Part shown: positions 34,326 to 45,752 of the stretch, piece by piece
How positions within the stretch are numbered: the first letter of the stretch is position 1
Layout: each line of letters begins with the position of its first letter
Source of the DNA: Craspedostauros australis
Taxonomy: Eukaryota; Bacillariophyta; Bacillariophyceae; Mastogloiales; Achnanthaceae
Direction: 5' to 3'
Length of the DNA stretch: 64,000 bases
Assembly (NCBI GenBank): GCA_026770025.1
Contig: JAMXDE010000008.1
Span: 2,046,001 to 2,110,000, forward strand
Program-made: the position numbers and the translations under genes
The notes under the pieces: generated by a model
The model's input: the letters and a program-made list of their open reading frames with translations, nothing else
Told to the model about the DNA's origin: nothing
Database searches by the model: none

Positions 34326-37300
34326 ATGATCCACGGTGTCGAAGTCCAGGCTGATCCGCCTGTCGTTTCCAACGAAGAAACGGCTTACGGAGAGGATGGT
34401 GACAACAACAACAAGAACGACGACAACGACGACAACGACAACAGCAACGAGAAGATCTGGCAACGTGTGGCACGACGAGTCGCCAGCAGGCCGCGAAGCT
34501 ACCTTCTTTGGGGTCTCGCCGCTTCGCTGGTGCTCTCCGTCATCGGCATGGTCGCCGGCAAGTTCAGCGTCGGCGCTGAGACCGGTGGATGGCAATCGCG
34601 TGGAACCTCCATCGCTGATCGCAGTGCGCAAGTGCTGCTCGTCGAGATGAACCGAGAGTACATCTACGACGGAGGAGAGGCGGCATGGACCGATCTCATC
34701 AACAACATCCAACCAGGATATGATGCTGAAAGCGATGACAGTAACGACAACAAGAGGAAGACAAACACCGGAGATAGCAGCAACCGTCGACTGGCATCAT
34801 CCTTTGGCTCAATTCCCATTTCATCCTTCCTCTCTCAGGCTTCCACCAGCGTTGGTAGCAACGCTCTCGGACATGGCTACCACCGCACTCGCACGATGCC
34901 CTTCACCATGACAAGCGACCTTCGCCGTCGCCTCGAGGAGAAAAGCCATCTCATGCCAGGCTGCGACTTCGGATGGTACAATTCGGAATCGATGACCAAC
35001 TCATCCCGCCTCTGGCCCATCTGGGAGGTCAAGAGCTCCAAGTCAGCCCTTGATGCAGATATCATCTACGAACTTTGCGTTGCTGAGGAGGACACCCAGA
35101 GCATTTTGGAGGAGAAAGGCCACTGCTTTGGATGCGATGAAGGATGTCTCCCACCCTTGTCCATCGTGCTCTACGCCCGACTCGCCCTGACCTCCGACGA
35201 CGGTCTCTCCATGTCCTGCGCAGCCCTTCGAGATGCATGGGGGCCATACGAGGCCAAGACGAAGCAAGAATGGATCACCTGCGTCACCGACTTCGATACC
35301 GACTACGACCCAGAAACCAAGACCATCCCCGCATCTTGCCCTGACCATTTCTCCTCCGCCATGGTGAACTTCGACTACGACGAGACTGGCGTGGTGTCTT
35401 ACACCTCCTCCATCTTTGCCACCTACAGCGACGATGATACCCTCGAGGACATGTTCGACGATGTGGACAAGTACGCCGACGGCAGTGGCGGCGTGAGTGG
35501 GGTGTACGACACCCAGAAGGAGGATTTTGTCGACCTTTACGCTGATGGCGCGCTGACATCCGATATGGCCTTGGCCATGGCATCGGCTGTGATCGTCGCC
35601 ATCGCCATCATGGTCCACACCCGCAGTCCCTTCATCACATTGATTGGCCTGGTGCAGATCATGTTCAGCTTCCCACTGTCCTTCTTCGTCTACAGCCTGA
35701 TCCTTGGGCTGGAGTTCTTCCCATTCTTGAATTTCCTCGGCATGTTCGTCATCTTCGGACTTGGTGCTGACGACGTAAGTACTACATGGCCTCATACTCG
35801 TGTCATGGACGCACGATGAAGGAGCCAAGAAATTGCATATGCACTGAGAGCTCACACAATCTTGTATCTAACCAATCGCATATGCTGTTCTGTTCATTCC
35901 ATGTCACCGCTCTACCGCCATTGGATCTACCCACACCATCGCCATACCGCCATGCCGTCGTGCCATATTTGCATGCCACGCAACAATACTCTCAACGCGT
36001 ATAAATGGAACACACGCACGCACACGCACACAGGTCTTCGTTGCCATGGACAAGTGGAAGAATGCCCGCCTGGATCACCCCAACGTATCCACCGAAGACA
36101 TTGCGGCTATGGCGCTACCAGATGCTGCGTCTGCGATGTTCCTCACCACGGTCACCACCGCAGTCGCCTTCTTCGCCACCGCCATCTGCCCCGTCGCGCC
36201 AGTCAAGATGTTCGCGATCTTCTGCGGTCTCCTCGTCCTCCTCGATTACTTCCTCAACGTGCTGCTGGTTTTCCCAGCCCTCTGCATGTATGACATCGCT
36301 ATCCAAGAGAAGGGCGATCAGGTCCATTGCTGCATTCACTCCAATCATTGCTGCAACCTGTGCTGCCGCAAGAACGGTGGGGACAACGACAACGAAGCGG
36401 ACCCAGAGACCTCCTCGCAACGTGAGGACAAGGCAGAGCGCAACGGCGACAGCCTTCACGATTCCAACAACGATGCTGTTGACCATGGCGAACATGAACA
36501 TGAAGATTCATCCCTCATTCGACGAGCCCTGCTGGGGCTGTTCCACATCCTGAAGCGTGGAAAGTGGCCGATCTTCGCGCTCTCCATGATTGCGCTTGTG
36601 GTGACCGCCATCTTCGCAGCACAGCTGGACCTCCCAACCTCTTCGGATGTCCGCGTTCTGGGAGATGACGTCGAGTTTGAGCAGGCGTACTCCTGGCGAC
36701 AGGAGCTTCTATACGATCAGCTCGATAGGGCAGAAGGCAGCGTCGCTTACATCATTTGGGGCGTCAAGCCCGCAGACACCGGCAACCACAGTAAGTGAAC
36801 CTCGTGACTTCGTGCGAAGAGATCCTGGCCAGCGTTTCTCTATCCATTCGATACCCATTTGATATCCATTCGATATCCATTCGATGCTCTTTCAACTCAC
36901 GCCTTCCGTTCATTCCGAATCACTTTGATCCAACATCGACTTTCGCTCAAACTGATCCGCACTCATATATATGGTACTACAACCTCAGACGACCCGGACG
37001 AATGGACGCGAGTCGTCCTTGACAAGACGTTCGATCCTGGCACCCAAGAGAGCCAACAGCACCTCCTCGATATCTGCAGCAACACCTTCGCCCAAGACTT
37101 CGCTGACCCCATCGGATCCAACTACACCTGCTCGTTTTCTGGGTTGAACCAGTGGCTCGTTGACGAGTCATCTGCGGCCTCACCAAGTCAGATCTACCAA
37201 GACAATTGCGCTGGAGCTGACAAGCTCCCGATGCCATCCGACAGCTTCCATGGATGCATGACCGCATGGGCCAGAGAAGTTGAGGACTTGAATGTTATGT

Positions 37301-38326
37301 CGAGAAATGGCCGTGTCACGATCTTCTTGATTCCATTCAATTCTCGCGTGCGCTACGATGATGACTACGACACGCTCGATGACGAGTGGAACCTCATCGA
37401 CGACTGGATGAAGGAGCAGAACAAGGAACACGCATCAGAAGGGACCAACAAAGCATTCTTCTCGTCTGCCGATTTCTGGTGGTATGACACCAACGGGTAA
37501 GTCCGCGATCGTCAGTTCGTCATTCTATTGCGCTCCACATATGCTTGGTTTGGCGCAATTCAATGACTTCCAACAACTTCGTCGCTCATCAACTCACCCA
37601 CTCACTCATGCAAAACATGTATGTACATCTATCCACTTACATATACATACATTTTCGTATACATACACCCACGAACACTCCAACAGACAAATGCTCAAGA
37701 CAGCATACGGATCTGTTGGTATTGCGCTTGCTGCTGCCACGATCATGTTGCTGGCCACATCCCGCTCCTTGCTCCTAACTCTCTTCTCGACAACGACCGT
37801 GGCTTACGTTCTCAGCTCCGTCACCGCTTCGCTGGTCTCCCTCGGCTGGACACTGGGCTTCCTTGAGTCCATCTGCTTCGCCATCCTGATCGGAATCTCT
37901 TGTGACTTCGTCCTTCACTTCGCACATGCCTACACCACGATGGAGGGTGATGTGCACCGCGAGGAGCGCACCAAGTTCGCAATACTTCACATGGGACCAT
38001 CCATCTTGGCAGCAGGCTTCACCACGGTCGCATCGGCAGCAGTAATGAACTTCACGGTCATCACGTTCTTCCAGAAGTTCGGCCTCATCTTGCTCATCGC
38101 CGTCATCCAAGCAACCATCGGTGCCTTCATCGTGTTCAACACGCTCGTGATCTGCTTCGGTCCCAAGAATCCCTCCAAGATGTATGACGCGCTGAAGGAG
38201 AAGTGTTCAAGTGGAAACCGTGACCCATCGCCAACCAACAAGGATGGAGACAGCAGCGACACGAACAGCGAGGAGGCAAAACACATCGACACCAACACGA
38301 AAACGCACGCATCTCACTCCTACTAA
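34326..38326 (+). CDS. Dispatched/Patched-like RND-superfamily membrane protein
   Basis: Four exons, 34326-35774, 36034-36790, 36989-37496 and 37687-38326, with introns of 259, 198 and 190 nt, give 1117 residues. After a polar N-terminus, TM1 (YLLWGLAASLVLSVIGMVAG, about 60-80) precedes a long Cys-containing extracytosolic loop. TM2-TM6 follow and include the junction GLGADDVFVAMDKWKNARLDH, the GxxxDD motif of RND TM4. After a second TM1-like helix and loop (NDPDEW, FWWYDTNG), TM8-12 carry the companion GISCDFVLHFAHAYTTM motif. Paired acidic motifs of this form are typical of Dispatched- and Patched-type proteins, which move lipids or lipidated ligands using a cation gradient. All splice junctions fall in phase. 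Substrate unknown. Confidence 0.9.
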
Positions 38327-39159
38327 AAGGATCACACCTTCAACCGATCAGTTTGCATTTCGGCATCAGAAGAGTGACACAAACAGCACGCACAACGCAC
38401 AAACCGTCACGAAACACCTGAAACCCAAGCACAGAAGATGCAGAGCAGAGTCCTCCAAAGTATAATCGTGTATACTCTCTACAAATATTATAGATGAAAG
38501 GATACATATTCAAACAGTGGGTATGATGATGGAACTGAAATCAAATCAGCCATGAACTACTCTAAGCACCACACCATACCATAACTGGACAATAGAGTTG
38601 AGTATGATTAAGTCGATGACTGTGAGCACCCATGATCGTCTGTTGCGCTGGTGTGCCGCTGATGCGCAAGGATATATTTCTCTGTGAGAATTGTCACACT
38701 GTGTGGTTGCCGACACGAGCGTATCGGCGACTTGGCGGTGGAGGGAAGCGATGCAGGCCACCCCCTCTCTGTCTTTTTCTGAGATTCGTTTTCACAGGAT
38801 TTGATGGAGAAATCGACATTCGTGATTCAGTTGGAGAAAGACAACTCCAGAAATCGGAACAGAACAAGAACCATCATCTGATTTTGCGCCCGCTGACTCA
38901 CACGAAACAAAAGAAAGGAGGAAAGGTGTCCGATGAGCGCTGACGAAAGATCCAACAACACCACACACTCTCACTCGCTGTTTCTTGTTGACGCAGTCTT
39001 GGCACTCCTGTCGCACGGCGGCGCCCACAGGGCACGCCAGCACAATTCATCATCAGAGCTTCTGCGAAGCAAAGCAATAATTGGAGCAGAGCGAAGCATA
39101 GAGGAGAGAAGAGAAGAGTTTCGAACGGTATCGCAAACAACCAGAGCCACCAAGCAATC
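38327..39159. other. Intergenic region
   Basis: About 830 nt between two plus-strand genes. Partly AT-rich near 38460-38520. Presumed 3' region and promoter. No gene recognised. Confidence 0.4.
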
Positions 39160-40731
39160 ATGAAGTTCACAGAGTGTGCGAGGCTGTCATTGGTTGCGCT
39201 GCTGGTGTGGATACAAACTGGAGCATCCAAGGCGCTGCAGCTGCCGTCGGCTTTCAATGGAAATGAACCTCAGGACGCTGCTGCGACGAGGAGATCATTT
39301 CTGAACAAGGGTATCGTGGCGACAGCGACATTTGGGGCTGGATTGATGAACAAAGCATCATCCTCGCTTGCTGAGGATACTTCATCTATTTTGCCATCGT
39401 CCACGAGCTTGTACAACGTTCAGCCGGATGCCAGCCCCAATCTTGATCCCAAGCTGGAGAGGATGGATGTAAGTGCAATATGAACGGCATGTGGAATCTT
39501 ATGCCAGGGTTGCAGCTTTCTCAGTTCATTTCGTCAGTCAATCGATGGACATCCTCATGTCAAATGGAGATCTCCCTCTTTCGCAAGCCCTTTTGTTCCA
39601 TTCTCAACCAAAAGGCTGACACGCTGACTCTAACCTTGCACTGTTTCTTGCGTTCCTTCATGACATGATGGTATGCGTGTTACTGATCCCAATTCATCTT
39701 TTGTGGCGACTCGTCTTGTTTCTTCCTACCCTCGTCAGAACTTGAACTTCGTGCGCTCGCTCTCGTCCAACTCGGGATCCATCTGGTTGGGCGAGCACCA
39801 CAACTCTGAGAAGGACCACGCCTTCCAAAATCAATTCATTCGATCCATTTATCAAGAACGACGACGATCTAGAAACCAAGCACCCGTCGCCATCGGCTTG
39901 GAGCAGGTACAGGCACAGTTCCAGCCAGTCCTCGATGCTTACATCGCCAAACGAATCAACATCAAGGAACTGCGTGCCCAAGTCGAATGGGATCGTCGGT
40001 GGACGTGGTCGTTTGAGGGATACCAACCCATCTTTGAAACAGCAAGGGAATTTGGAATGCCTCTGTTGGCGTTGAATGTCAATTCCGAAGATCTTTCCTT
40101 GGTCGAGAAGAAGGGCTACCCTGGACTGCCGCGAGAGCGGATGAGCATGTACATCACAGACCGGCAAGGATTCGCATCCTTCGCACAATCACGCCAATTC
40201 TCCACGTACGTGAACTATGTCATCGCACCATCCTATGATATTCATGAAAAGCTGGGGTTGCTCCAATACACGATGACTGGAGAGAAAATGGACGAGCCGT
40301 TGTCGTTTCGCAATTTTCTATCGGGCCGTATTCTGTGGGACGAAGCCATGGCGTCACGTGCTCACACGTGGGTCAGCGACAATCCCAACGGGCTCCTCAT
40401 CGGATTGGTCGGTGCAGATCATGTCAAATTCTTGAACGGCATTCCAGCCAGATACAGTCGCATCGCAAAGAACAAAGCCATCGACGTTACCAGCAACAAT
40501 GCTGGTGTGCAAGACAGCGTCGCCGTCATCATCAATCCTACCCTCATCGATTCGCGTCCATCTGGATCTGTCGTCAACGTGGATGGTTCAGACTCCTCAC
40601 AGACCCCTGATCGCATCACGTTACAGTTGAGGTATCTGAAGGATGGTGTTGACGCCTCGTCAGAAGCCCGGCGATTGCCGGAAAGCACGGGAGGAGTCAT
40701 GCCGTTCGCGAACTATATCGTCGTGACATGA
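39160..40731 (+). CDS. ChaN/DUF399-like haem-binding-type protein, predicted thylakoid-lumen
   Basis: Two exons, 39160-39468 and 39739-40731, with a 270-nt intron, give 433 residues. The mature part matches the ChaN (DUF399, Tiki-superfamily) fold: WLGEHHNSEKDH near its start, PVAIGLEQVQAQFQPVLDAY, EWDRRW, GMPLLALNVNSEDL, and VGADHVKFLNGIP near the end. Bacterial ChaN binds haem in iron uptake; plant plastid homologues exist with unsettled roles. The N-terminus has a signal peptide (LSLVALLVWIQTGASKALQLP), then at 44-49 a twin-arginine motif RRSFLN followed by a hydrophobic stretch (GIVATATFGAGLM). This three-part arrangement suggests ER, plastid, then Tat transport into the thylakoid lumen. 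Catalytic role not known. Confidence 0.87.
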
Positions 40732-41171
40732 CCAAGTGTTTAGCAGAACGGAGATGGTAGAGTACCGGTGGTACACCATAGTCAAGACGAATGGGCAGAC
40801 AAGGCGCCGACCAACGACAATAATAATTTGTGAAAAAAAAACAATCATACAGTCAAGTTGATATTTGTCATGTTCTCTCTCTCCAACGAGAGAGAGAGAG
40901 AGAGAGCCGCAAACCTTCAGTCAACCATCGAGGCTGCTTCAATCACGGATCCCATCCACCATCATCCAAGAACCTCGCACCGCATTGACTTGCGATTTCA
41001 TCAACTACAAGAGCATTTGGTCGACAGCAACACAACTCAGGGTGGCAGGTAGCTTCATCGTGGCGCTCTATGTAGTTGCTTGCCCAAGATTCTCCCCTAT
41101 CCTACGACTCGTAGAGGTACCAATACACTTGCTGTATGATGAATTCCATCTGTGCACTCAACTCTTCAGAG
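40732..41171. other. Convergent intergenic region with CT/GA hairpin
   Basis: About 440 nt between the stops of the ChaN-like gene (+) and the orphan gene (-). Contains the inverted repeat at 40874-40897 within a longer GA run to 40906. Confidence 0.4.
40874..40897. repeat. Perfect CT/GA inverted repeat
   Basis: TCTCTCTCTC, a four-base CAAC loop, then GAGAGAGAGA, extended by a GA run to 40906. Ten perfect base pairs are possible in transcripts from either strand. Confidence 0.85.
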
Positions 41172-44100
41172 CTATCTGCGAAAGAATGTCGAGTTTCCCG
41201 TTCGCGCGCTCCTCGTTCCGGTTTGATACGATGCGTCGTCCGTGTGAATACTGGCCGAGTCTCCGCTCATGGCGGATCCGATCCCCAACACGGCTTCATT
41301 CATCGAGTACGTGACATCGGACCACAGAGACTTCAACGTGCACATCACATCTTCTTGAGGGACGGCGCATTTCGAAGGGCTTTCCGAGACGTAGTACGTG
41401 GTGCCCGAGCTTTCCGTCGACACCGTATACGATCCTGTCGTGCCTGTGTCATTGGTGAACCCAGTTTCATCCGTATGTCCTGTTCGGCCGGTGCAGTGAG
41501 ACGCATCGTCATGCGATGCAGATCCGTACAGGAACAGTTTGCGGAATCGTGTCCTCGTGGCAGGCTTGCCTGCCGTGATGCTGATTTCGTCAGACGGCGT
41601 CGTCTTAGTGATGCCCCCGAACTCATCCAATAGTCTGCGGACCTTCGAGGCTGGCACACCTGACTCGATCGCCGAGGCAGAAATGCGCTCTCGCTGTTCT
41701 TCGGTGAACCTTCCCGTAAGGCCACCGACACCGCCACCCTTGAGAATGTCTGGACCGGCAATGCGAAGAAAGGTGTTCAGGTAATTGATTTCATCTCGCG
41801 ATGCACCCAATGGTCGAAGATCGTCGCTGTCAGCCTCGTCACAGCTGCTGCCATTGTGATCGTTGTGATTTCCATCATCGTCATCCGAATCATCTTGGAA
41901 ATGACGAGCCACCTTGATAGCTCCAGCTGCACGGTTGATTCGAGGATGTTTGCCATAGTTCACACTTGGATCAGCCGTCTCCGAATCGTCGACGTCATGG
42001 TCAGTCGCACATGCGAGGACGTCATCGTCCTCGGAAGCATCCACGACGTCTGCAATGATTTCACCATCCACGGGCACATCACCCAGGTCGGTGCATTCAT
42101 CGTCCAAGATGTTGCCAAGATCAGATACTGTTCTCTTCGTCACCACTTCGTTGGATCCATCATCCAAATCGGCTTCTTGCTTCTTCTTTTCAATGTTGGA
42201 TTCCAGATATTCAAATGGATTCCCAATCTCTGGCAGTTCGATGGTGTTGGTTTTCTTGGTCGCTAGTATCACGTTGCTGACAGTCAGTTTGGATGGTGCA
42301 GAACTTCCACCCGCCGCATTGTTGGATGATCCAAGATGAAGCGCATTGGTATTACGGATTTCAGCTTCCTGGACGCTCTGCTCCGAATCATCGATCGTGA
42401 TAGTATCGTCTTCGTGGATTCCGGATGCAGATTGCAAAGCTTCCTCTGGGATCTCGATGCCCATGGATTTCGCAACTTTTTCGATGGATTGTCGCTCCTC
42501 CGCCGTCAATCCCCCTTGACGGACGGTTGGCGCTGCCATCTTCATGAACTTCTGAAGAACTTGAGCTTTGCGATCGTCGGATGCCAGGGCGTCGGCTTTG
42601 CTGTCCTTAGTGTTGCCATCGGTGTTGCCGTCGTGAATGGTTGTAGAAATCGGATCCTTTTTCGTGGGCGTGCTCGACGCAGGGTGTGTGTGAAGGAGCA
42701 TGGTGCTGTCTTTTCTCCGATCCTCTTTGTCCCCATCGCTGTTGATAACTGCAGGACTGGTCGTCGGGTCTGCCCTGTCATCGTTGCCCTGTTGATGCTG
42801 GGATCGTCTCGTCCCTGTCTTGTCGTTGGCAGGTGGTCGCCCTACGTTGTTGTGCTCCATTGTTGATGACTTGTTCTGTCTGGATGCTGCTCTTGCTTCT
42901 TGCATCTTCGATTGTTTCTGATCTTCGCCAAATGCAAGGAAGACGCTGTCGTGCAAGGATTCTTCCTCGTTCTCTAGATCCTGCTTGTCACGAAAGTAGT
43001 TTATCGCAGCCGGCCGTTCCGGGAATGACATGGACTTCATCATGTCGATCTCGTCCTTACCTTGCGCTTGCGCTTGCTCTTGCTCTAGCTGTTGGTCAAC
43101 AACAGATGGATGATTGGTTTCGCGATCCCTCTGTCGTTGCCGTTGTGTCTCATCGAGGGAGACTGGACTGTTTGGATGTTGCACTTGTGTCTTCTGCTTC
43201 TGTTGCAACCTATTTGCGTCGGAACTTTGATCGTTCTTTGCGACGTCCCACTGTGCCAGTGGATTCGGAAGATTGATGACGGGAATCGAATTGCTCCATA
43301 CATTGTCGTCATTGCGCTTGTCGTCAAGACGTTTCGTGCTTTCATGATTGGGAATGTGAGGAATCGAATCCACAATGGGGAGTTGTGCCGGCGCTGCATG
43401 CTGTTGCTGTTGTTGTTGCTGCTGCCTTGCGTCGTGATGTTGTCTATGACCTTGGGGATGATTCTGGGCATCTGGCCGTTCTCGTTGGTCGGTTTGTGAG
43501 CGGAGGTACCGTTGGGACTGATCTTTCTTGTGTTGGTGCTGTTGGTGCTGCTGCTGGTGCTGCTGGTGCTGCTGGTGCTGTTGCCGCTGTTGCTGCTGTG
43601 GAAGTCCCGCCAGCCGAAGTTCTGATGCGCCAAGCGATGACAAATCGCAGGATGCTTGGTCACCGAACCATTCATTGGATGAGACAGAATCGGTGCTCAT
43701 GGTGGTTGCTTCGAGCTCGCTTCTTGGTGACCGTGCGGAGGACGATTGGAGCTTGGCATGACGTTCATTTTTGTTGTTGCTGGGGTGCTGTCCACGGTGA
43801 CTCCGCTTGGGCGGGTTGATGCTGCTACTACGACTCTGACTGCTCGTAGCAGTGGTCTGCGTTCCTCCTGATTTCGTTTGTGCGATGTCCAGACCGTACG
43901 AAGCTGTATCGCGTGCCGGGGGTTTGAGTTTCATGAGGACAGACCTACCCGACACCGATGCGGATGGCACATGCCTCGAGTATCCCTTCATCTTCGTTTT
44001 CGTCTTCGTTTTCTTCTTGTCGGAACCCGACAAATGTGGAAAAACGTCGGATTGTTGTTCTTGCTCCAGTTCATGCTCTGGCTCTTGCTGTCGGCTTTGC

Positions 44101-44744
44101 AGCTGCGATTCAGTGGTGCTCATACCTATTGCTGTCGTTTCTTTGCATGAGGGCTGTGGTTCTCTTTGAATCTTGCTCATGTTGTCCTCTTCGAATGGCG
44201 ACCAATCGAATGTCGTGTGGCTATCAGGTATCGGCTTGGACGATGAGAGGGACTGCTTGCGTTGCTTCTGCTTCACCATGACTGGTCGACCGAAAGAGGC
44301 CCTCGCCTGTTTCCTCTTGTTGTTAAAGAGGCCTTGGCTACGATTGGAACTATCGTTGTATGGGTTGTCATTGAGATTGAGATTGAGATTCATGGCGGAT
44401 GAGCTTTCCGTCTGATCGTGACTGCGGCTCTGGCTCTGGGTGTAGCTCTGGCTATAGCTTGTGGTAAAGTGCCTCGCGTAGGACTGGTCGTCACTGTCCT
44501 CCGTAGTTGTCGGTGCCATGTCAAATCGCACCCAATCCCTGCCACCGCGTCGTTCGTTCATATGTGGCGTAGTGACGTCTGGATCTTCGAAGGGCATGAG
44601 CGGGAAGATGGACGTATCAATCGGATCTTCCACCGTTCCTTGGTGCTGAAGACTGGTTGAAAAGCCAATGCCGCCGCCGTCGGAGCTTGCTACGTCATCA
44701 TCCATGCGTCGGAAGCCAAATCGGCCCATTGGCATGGATGGCAT
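41172..44744 (-). CDS. Large, mostly disordered protein of unknown function (1190 residues)
   Basis: Uninterrupted frame from the ATG at 44744. A splice acceptor-like CAG sits just upstream at 44762, so an earlier exon is possible. The protein is dominated by Ser, Gln, Asp and His. It has a basic patch near 150 (NNKRKQARASFGRP), a long Gln/His tract near 400 made of CAR/CAY-type codon repeats, and acidic clusters. Two related short motifs stand out: KMAAPTVRQGGLTAEERQSIEKVAK (about residue 760) and RIAGPDILKGGGVGGLTGRFTEEQRERIS (about 1045), each preceding a small helical, UBA-like-length segment. The C-terminus has TGRTGHTDETGF-type repeats and ends NSTFFRR. No transmembrane helix or leader. 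Family not recognised. Confidence 0.7.
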   Translation of the reverse strand: MPSMPMGRFGFRRMDDDVASSDGGGIGFSTSLQHQGTVEDPIDTSIFPLMPFEDPDVTTPHMNERRGGRDWVRFDMAPTTTEDSDDQSYARHFTTSYSQSYTQSQSRSHDQTESSSAMNLNLNLNDNPYNDSSNRSQGLFNNKRKQARASFGRPVMVKQKQRKQSLSSSKPIPDSHTTFDWSPFEEDNMSKIQREPQPSCKETTAIGMSTTESQLQSRQQEPEHELEQEQQSDVFPHLSGSDKKKTKTKTKMKGYSRHVPSASVSGRSVLMKLKPPARDTASYGLDIAQTKSGGTQTTATSSQSRSSSINPPKRSHRGQHPSNNKNERHAKLQSSSARSPRSELEATTMSTDSVSSNEWFGDQASCDLSSLGASELRLAGLPQQQQRQQHQQHQQHQQQHQQHQHKKDQSQRYLRSQTDQRERPDAQNHPQGHRQHHDARQQQQQQQQHAAPAQLPIVDSIPHIPNHESTKRLDDKRNDDNVWSNSIPVINLPNPLAQWDVAKNDQSSDANRLQQKQKTQVQHPNSPVSLDETQRQRQRDRETNHPSVVDQQLEQEQAQAQGKDEIDMMKSMSFPERPAAINYFRDKQDLENEEESLHDSVFLAFGEDQKQSKMQEARAASRQNKSSTMEHNNVGRPPANDKTGTRRSQHQQGNDDRADPTTSPAVINSDGDKEDRRKDSTMLLHTHPASSTPTKKDPISTTIHDGNTDGNTKDSKADALASDDRKAQVLQKFMKMAAPTVRQGGLTAEERQSIEKVAKSMGIEIPEEALQSASGIHEDDTITIDDSEQSVQEAEIRNTNALHLGSSNNAAGGSSAPSKLTVSNVILATKKTNTIELPEIGNPFEYLESNIEKKKQEADLDDGSNEVVTKRTVSDLGNILDDECTDLGDVPVDGEIIADVVDASEDDDVLACATDHDVDDSETADPSVNYGKHPRINRAAGAIKVARHFQDDSDDDDGNHNDHNGSSCDEADSDDLRPLGASRDEINYLNTFLRIAGPDILKGGGVGGLTGRFTEEQRERISASAIESGVPASKVRRLLDEFGGITKTTPSDEISITAGKPATRTRFRKLFLYGSASHDDASHCTGRTGHTDETGFTNDTGTTGSYTVSTESSGTTYYVSESPSKCAVPQEDVMCTLKSLWSDVTYSMNEAVLGIGSAMSGDSASIHTDDASYQTGTRSARTGNSTFFRR

Positions 44745-45752
44745 CGTGTCGACGTTCGCTCCTGTCAATCAATGTACGAGCAGGATATCGCACACCGTTC
44801 TTGTTTTGACTCTTTTGGGTTGCCTTGTTGCAGTTGGTCACGGAAGAAGAGGCCAACTAGGTTTCCTCCAAACAGATTGGATTGAGGTGACGATGATGAT
44901 GATGATGATGGTGCCTGTCGGTGATGCAGATAGGACGAAAGGTGTTCGTCCTGTTCTCGTCTGTTTTGATGTTGCTTCACGATCGAAGGGGCGCGAAACG
45001 AGGAACATCCGAAAAAGCGGTTTCACCGTGAGCGGTGATCGATGATCGGTTGCTTGTCGCTTTCTCTGATGCAACAAGCCAGAAGGCACCGAGAGCGAAA
45101 CCGCAAGATGCAGAAGAGGCTGTTCCTTTGCGGTACCTTGTTCTCCTTGCTTTCGTCTCATCGGGACAGCGCCTGGATGATGGCAATCGGTCGCTCTCGT
45201 GACTTTCACTCCCACAGTGTTGACAGCGTTGACAGCGTTGACAGCGTTGACAGCGTTGTTTTGTTTGTGTTCTTTTTGGTTTCTGGCGACAGATCTCCAA
45301 CACATCACACATCCAAAATGTAACGATTGTTTGTTGATCAACTTAATACTTGAATATAAATGAATGTTCACAGAACATCTACGACACATTTCAGACGTTA
45401 GTAATAATGGTGTAACATTAGCGCACTAATATAATATTAATCAGGAGTCGCCCGGCGCGTGTATTGGACTCGTACGAGTAACATGTCCGAGTTTGGGCAT
45501 CGTTCGGGTTTTCGAGAACTTGCCACCAATGTGCCAAGATCTCCCAAACAATCACCAGACATCATCAACGAAGATGGCACACAACACAAGGACGATCTGA
45601 TACGAAACCGACACAACAGAATAGTAGGTAAGCAAGGAGATACAGGGAGAAGACGAGGAGGAACAGGAAGCGCACCACACCACATGAACACAGCACACAC
45701 ATAGCCTCCTCTGTTGCCACAATCATCCATCAGCAAAGGAGGAAGGACCATC
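44745..45752. promoter_or_regulatory. Divergent intergenic region (orphan gene / Ku80)
   Basis: About 1 kb between divergent starts. Contains a GAT-repeat at 44890-44909 and a 9-bp tandem repeat at 45219-45257; the 45310-45445 stretch is AT-rich. No gene is supported. Confidence 0.4.
45219..45257. repeat. 9-bp tandem repeat (GTTGACAGC)n
   Basis: Four perfect copies of GTTGACAGC followed by a partial copy. Confidence 0.92.
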
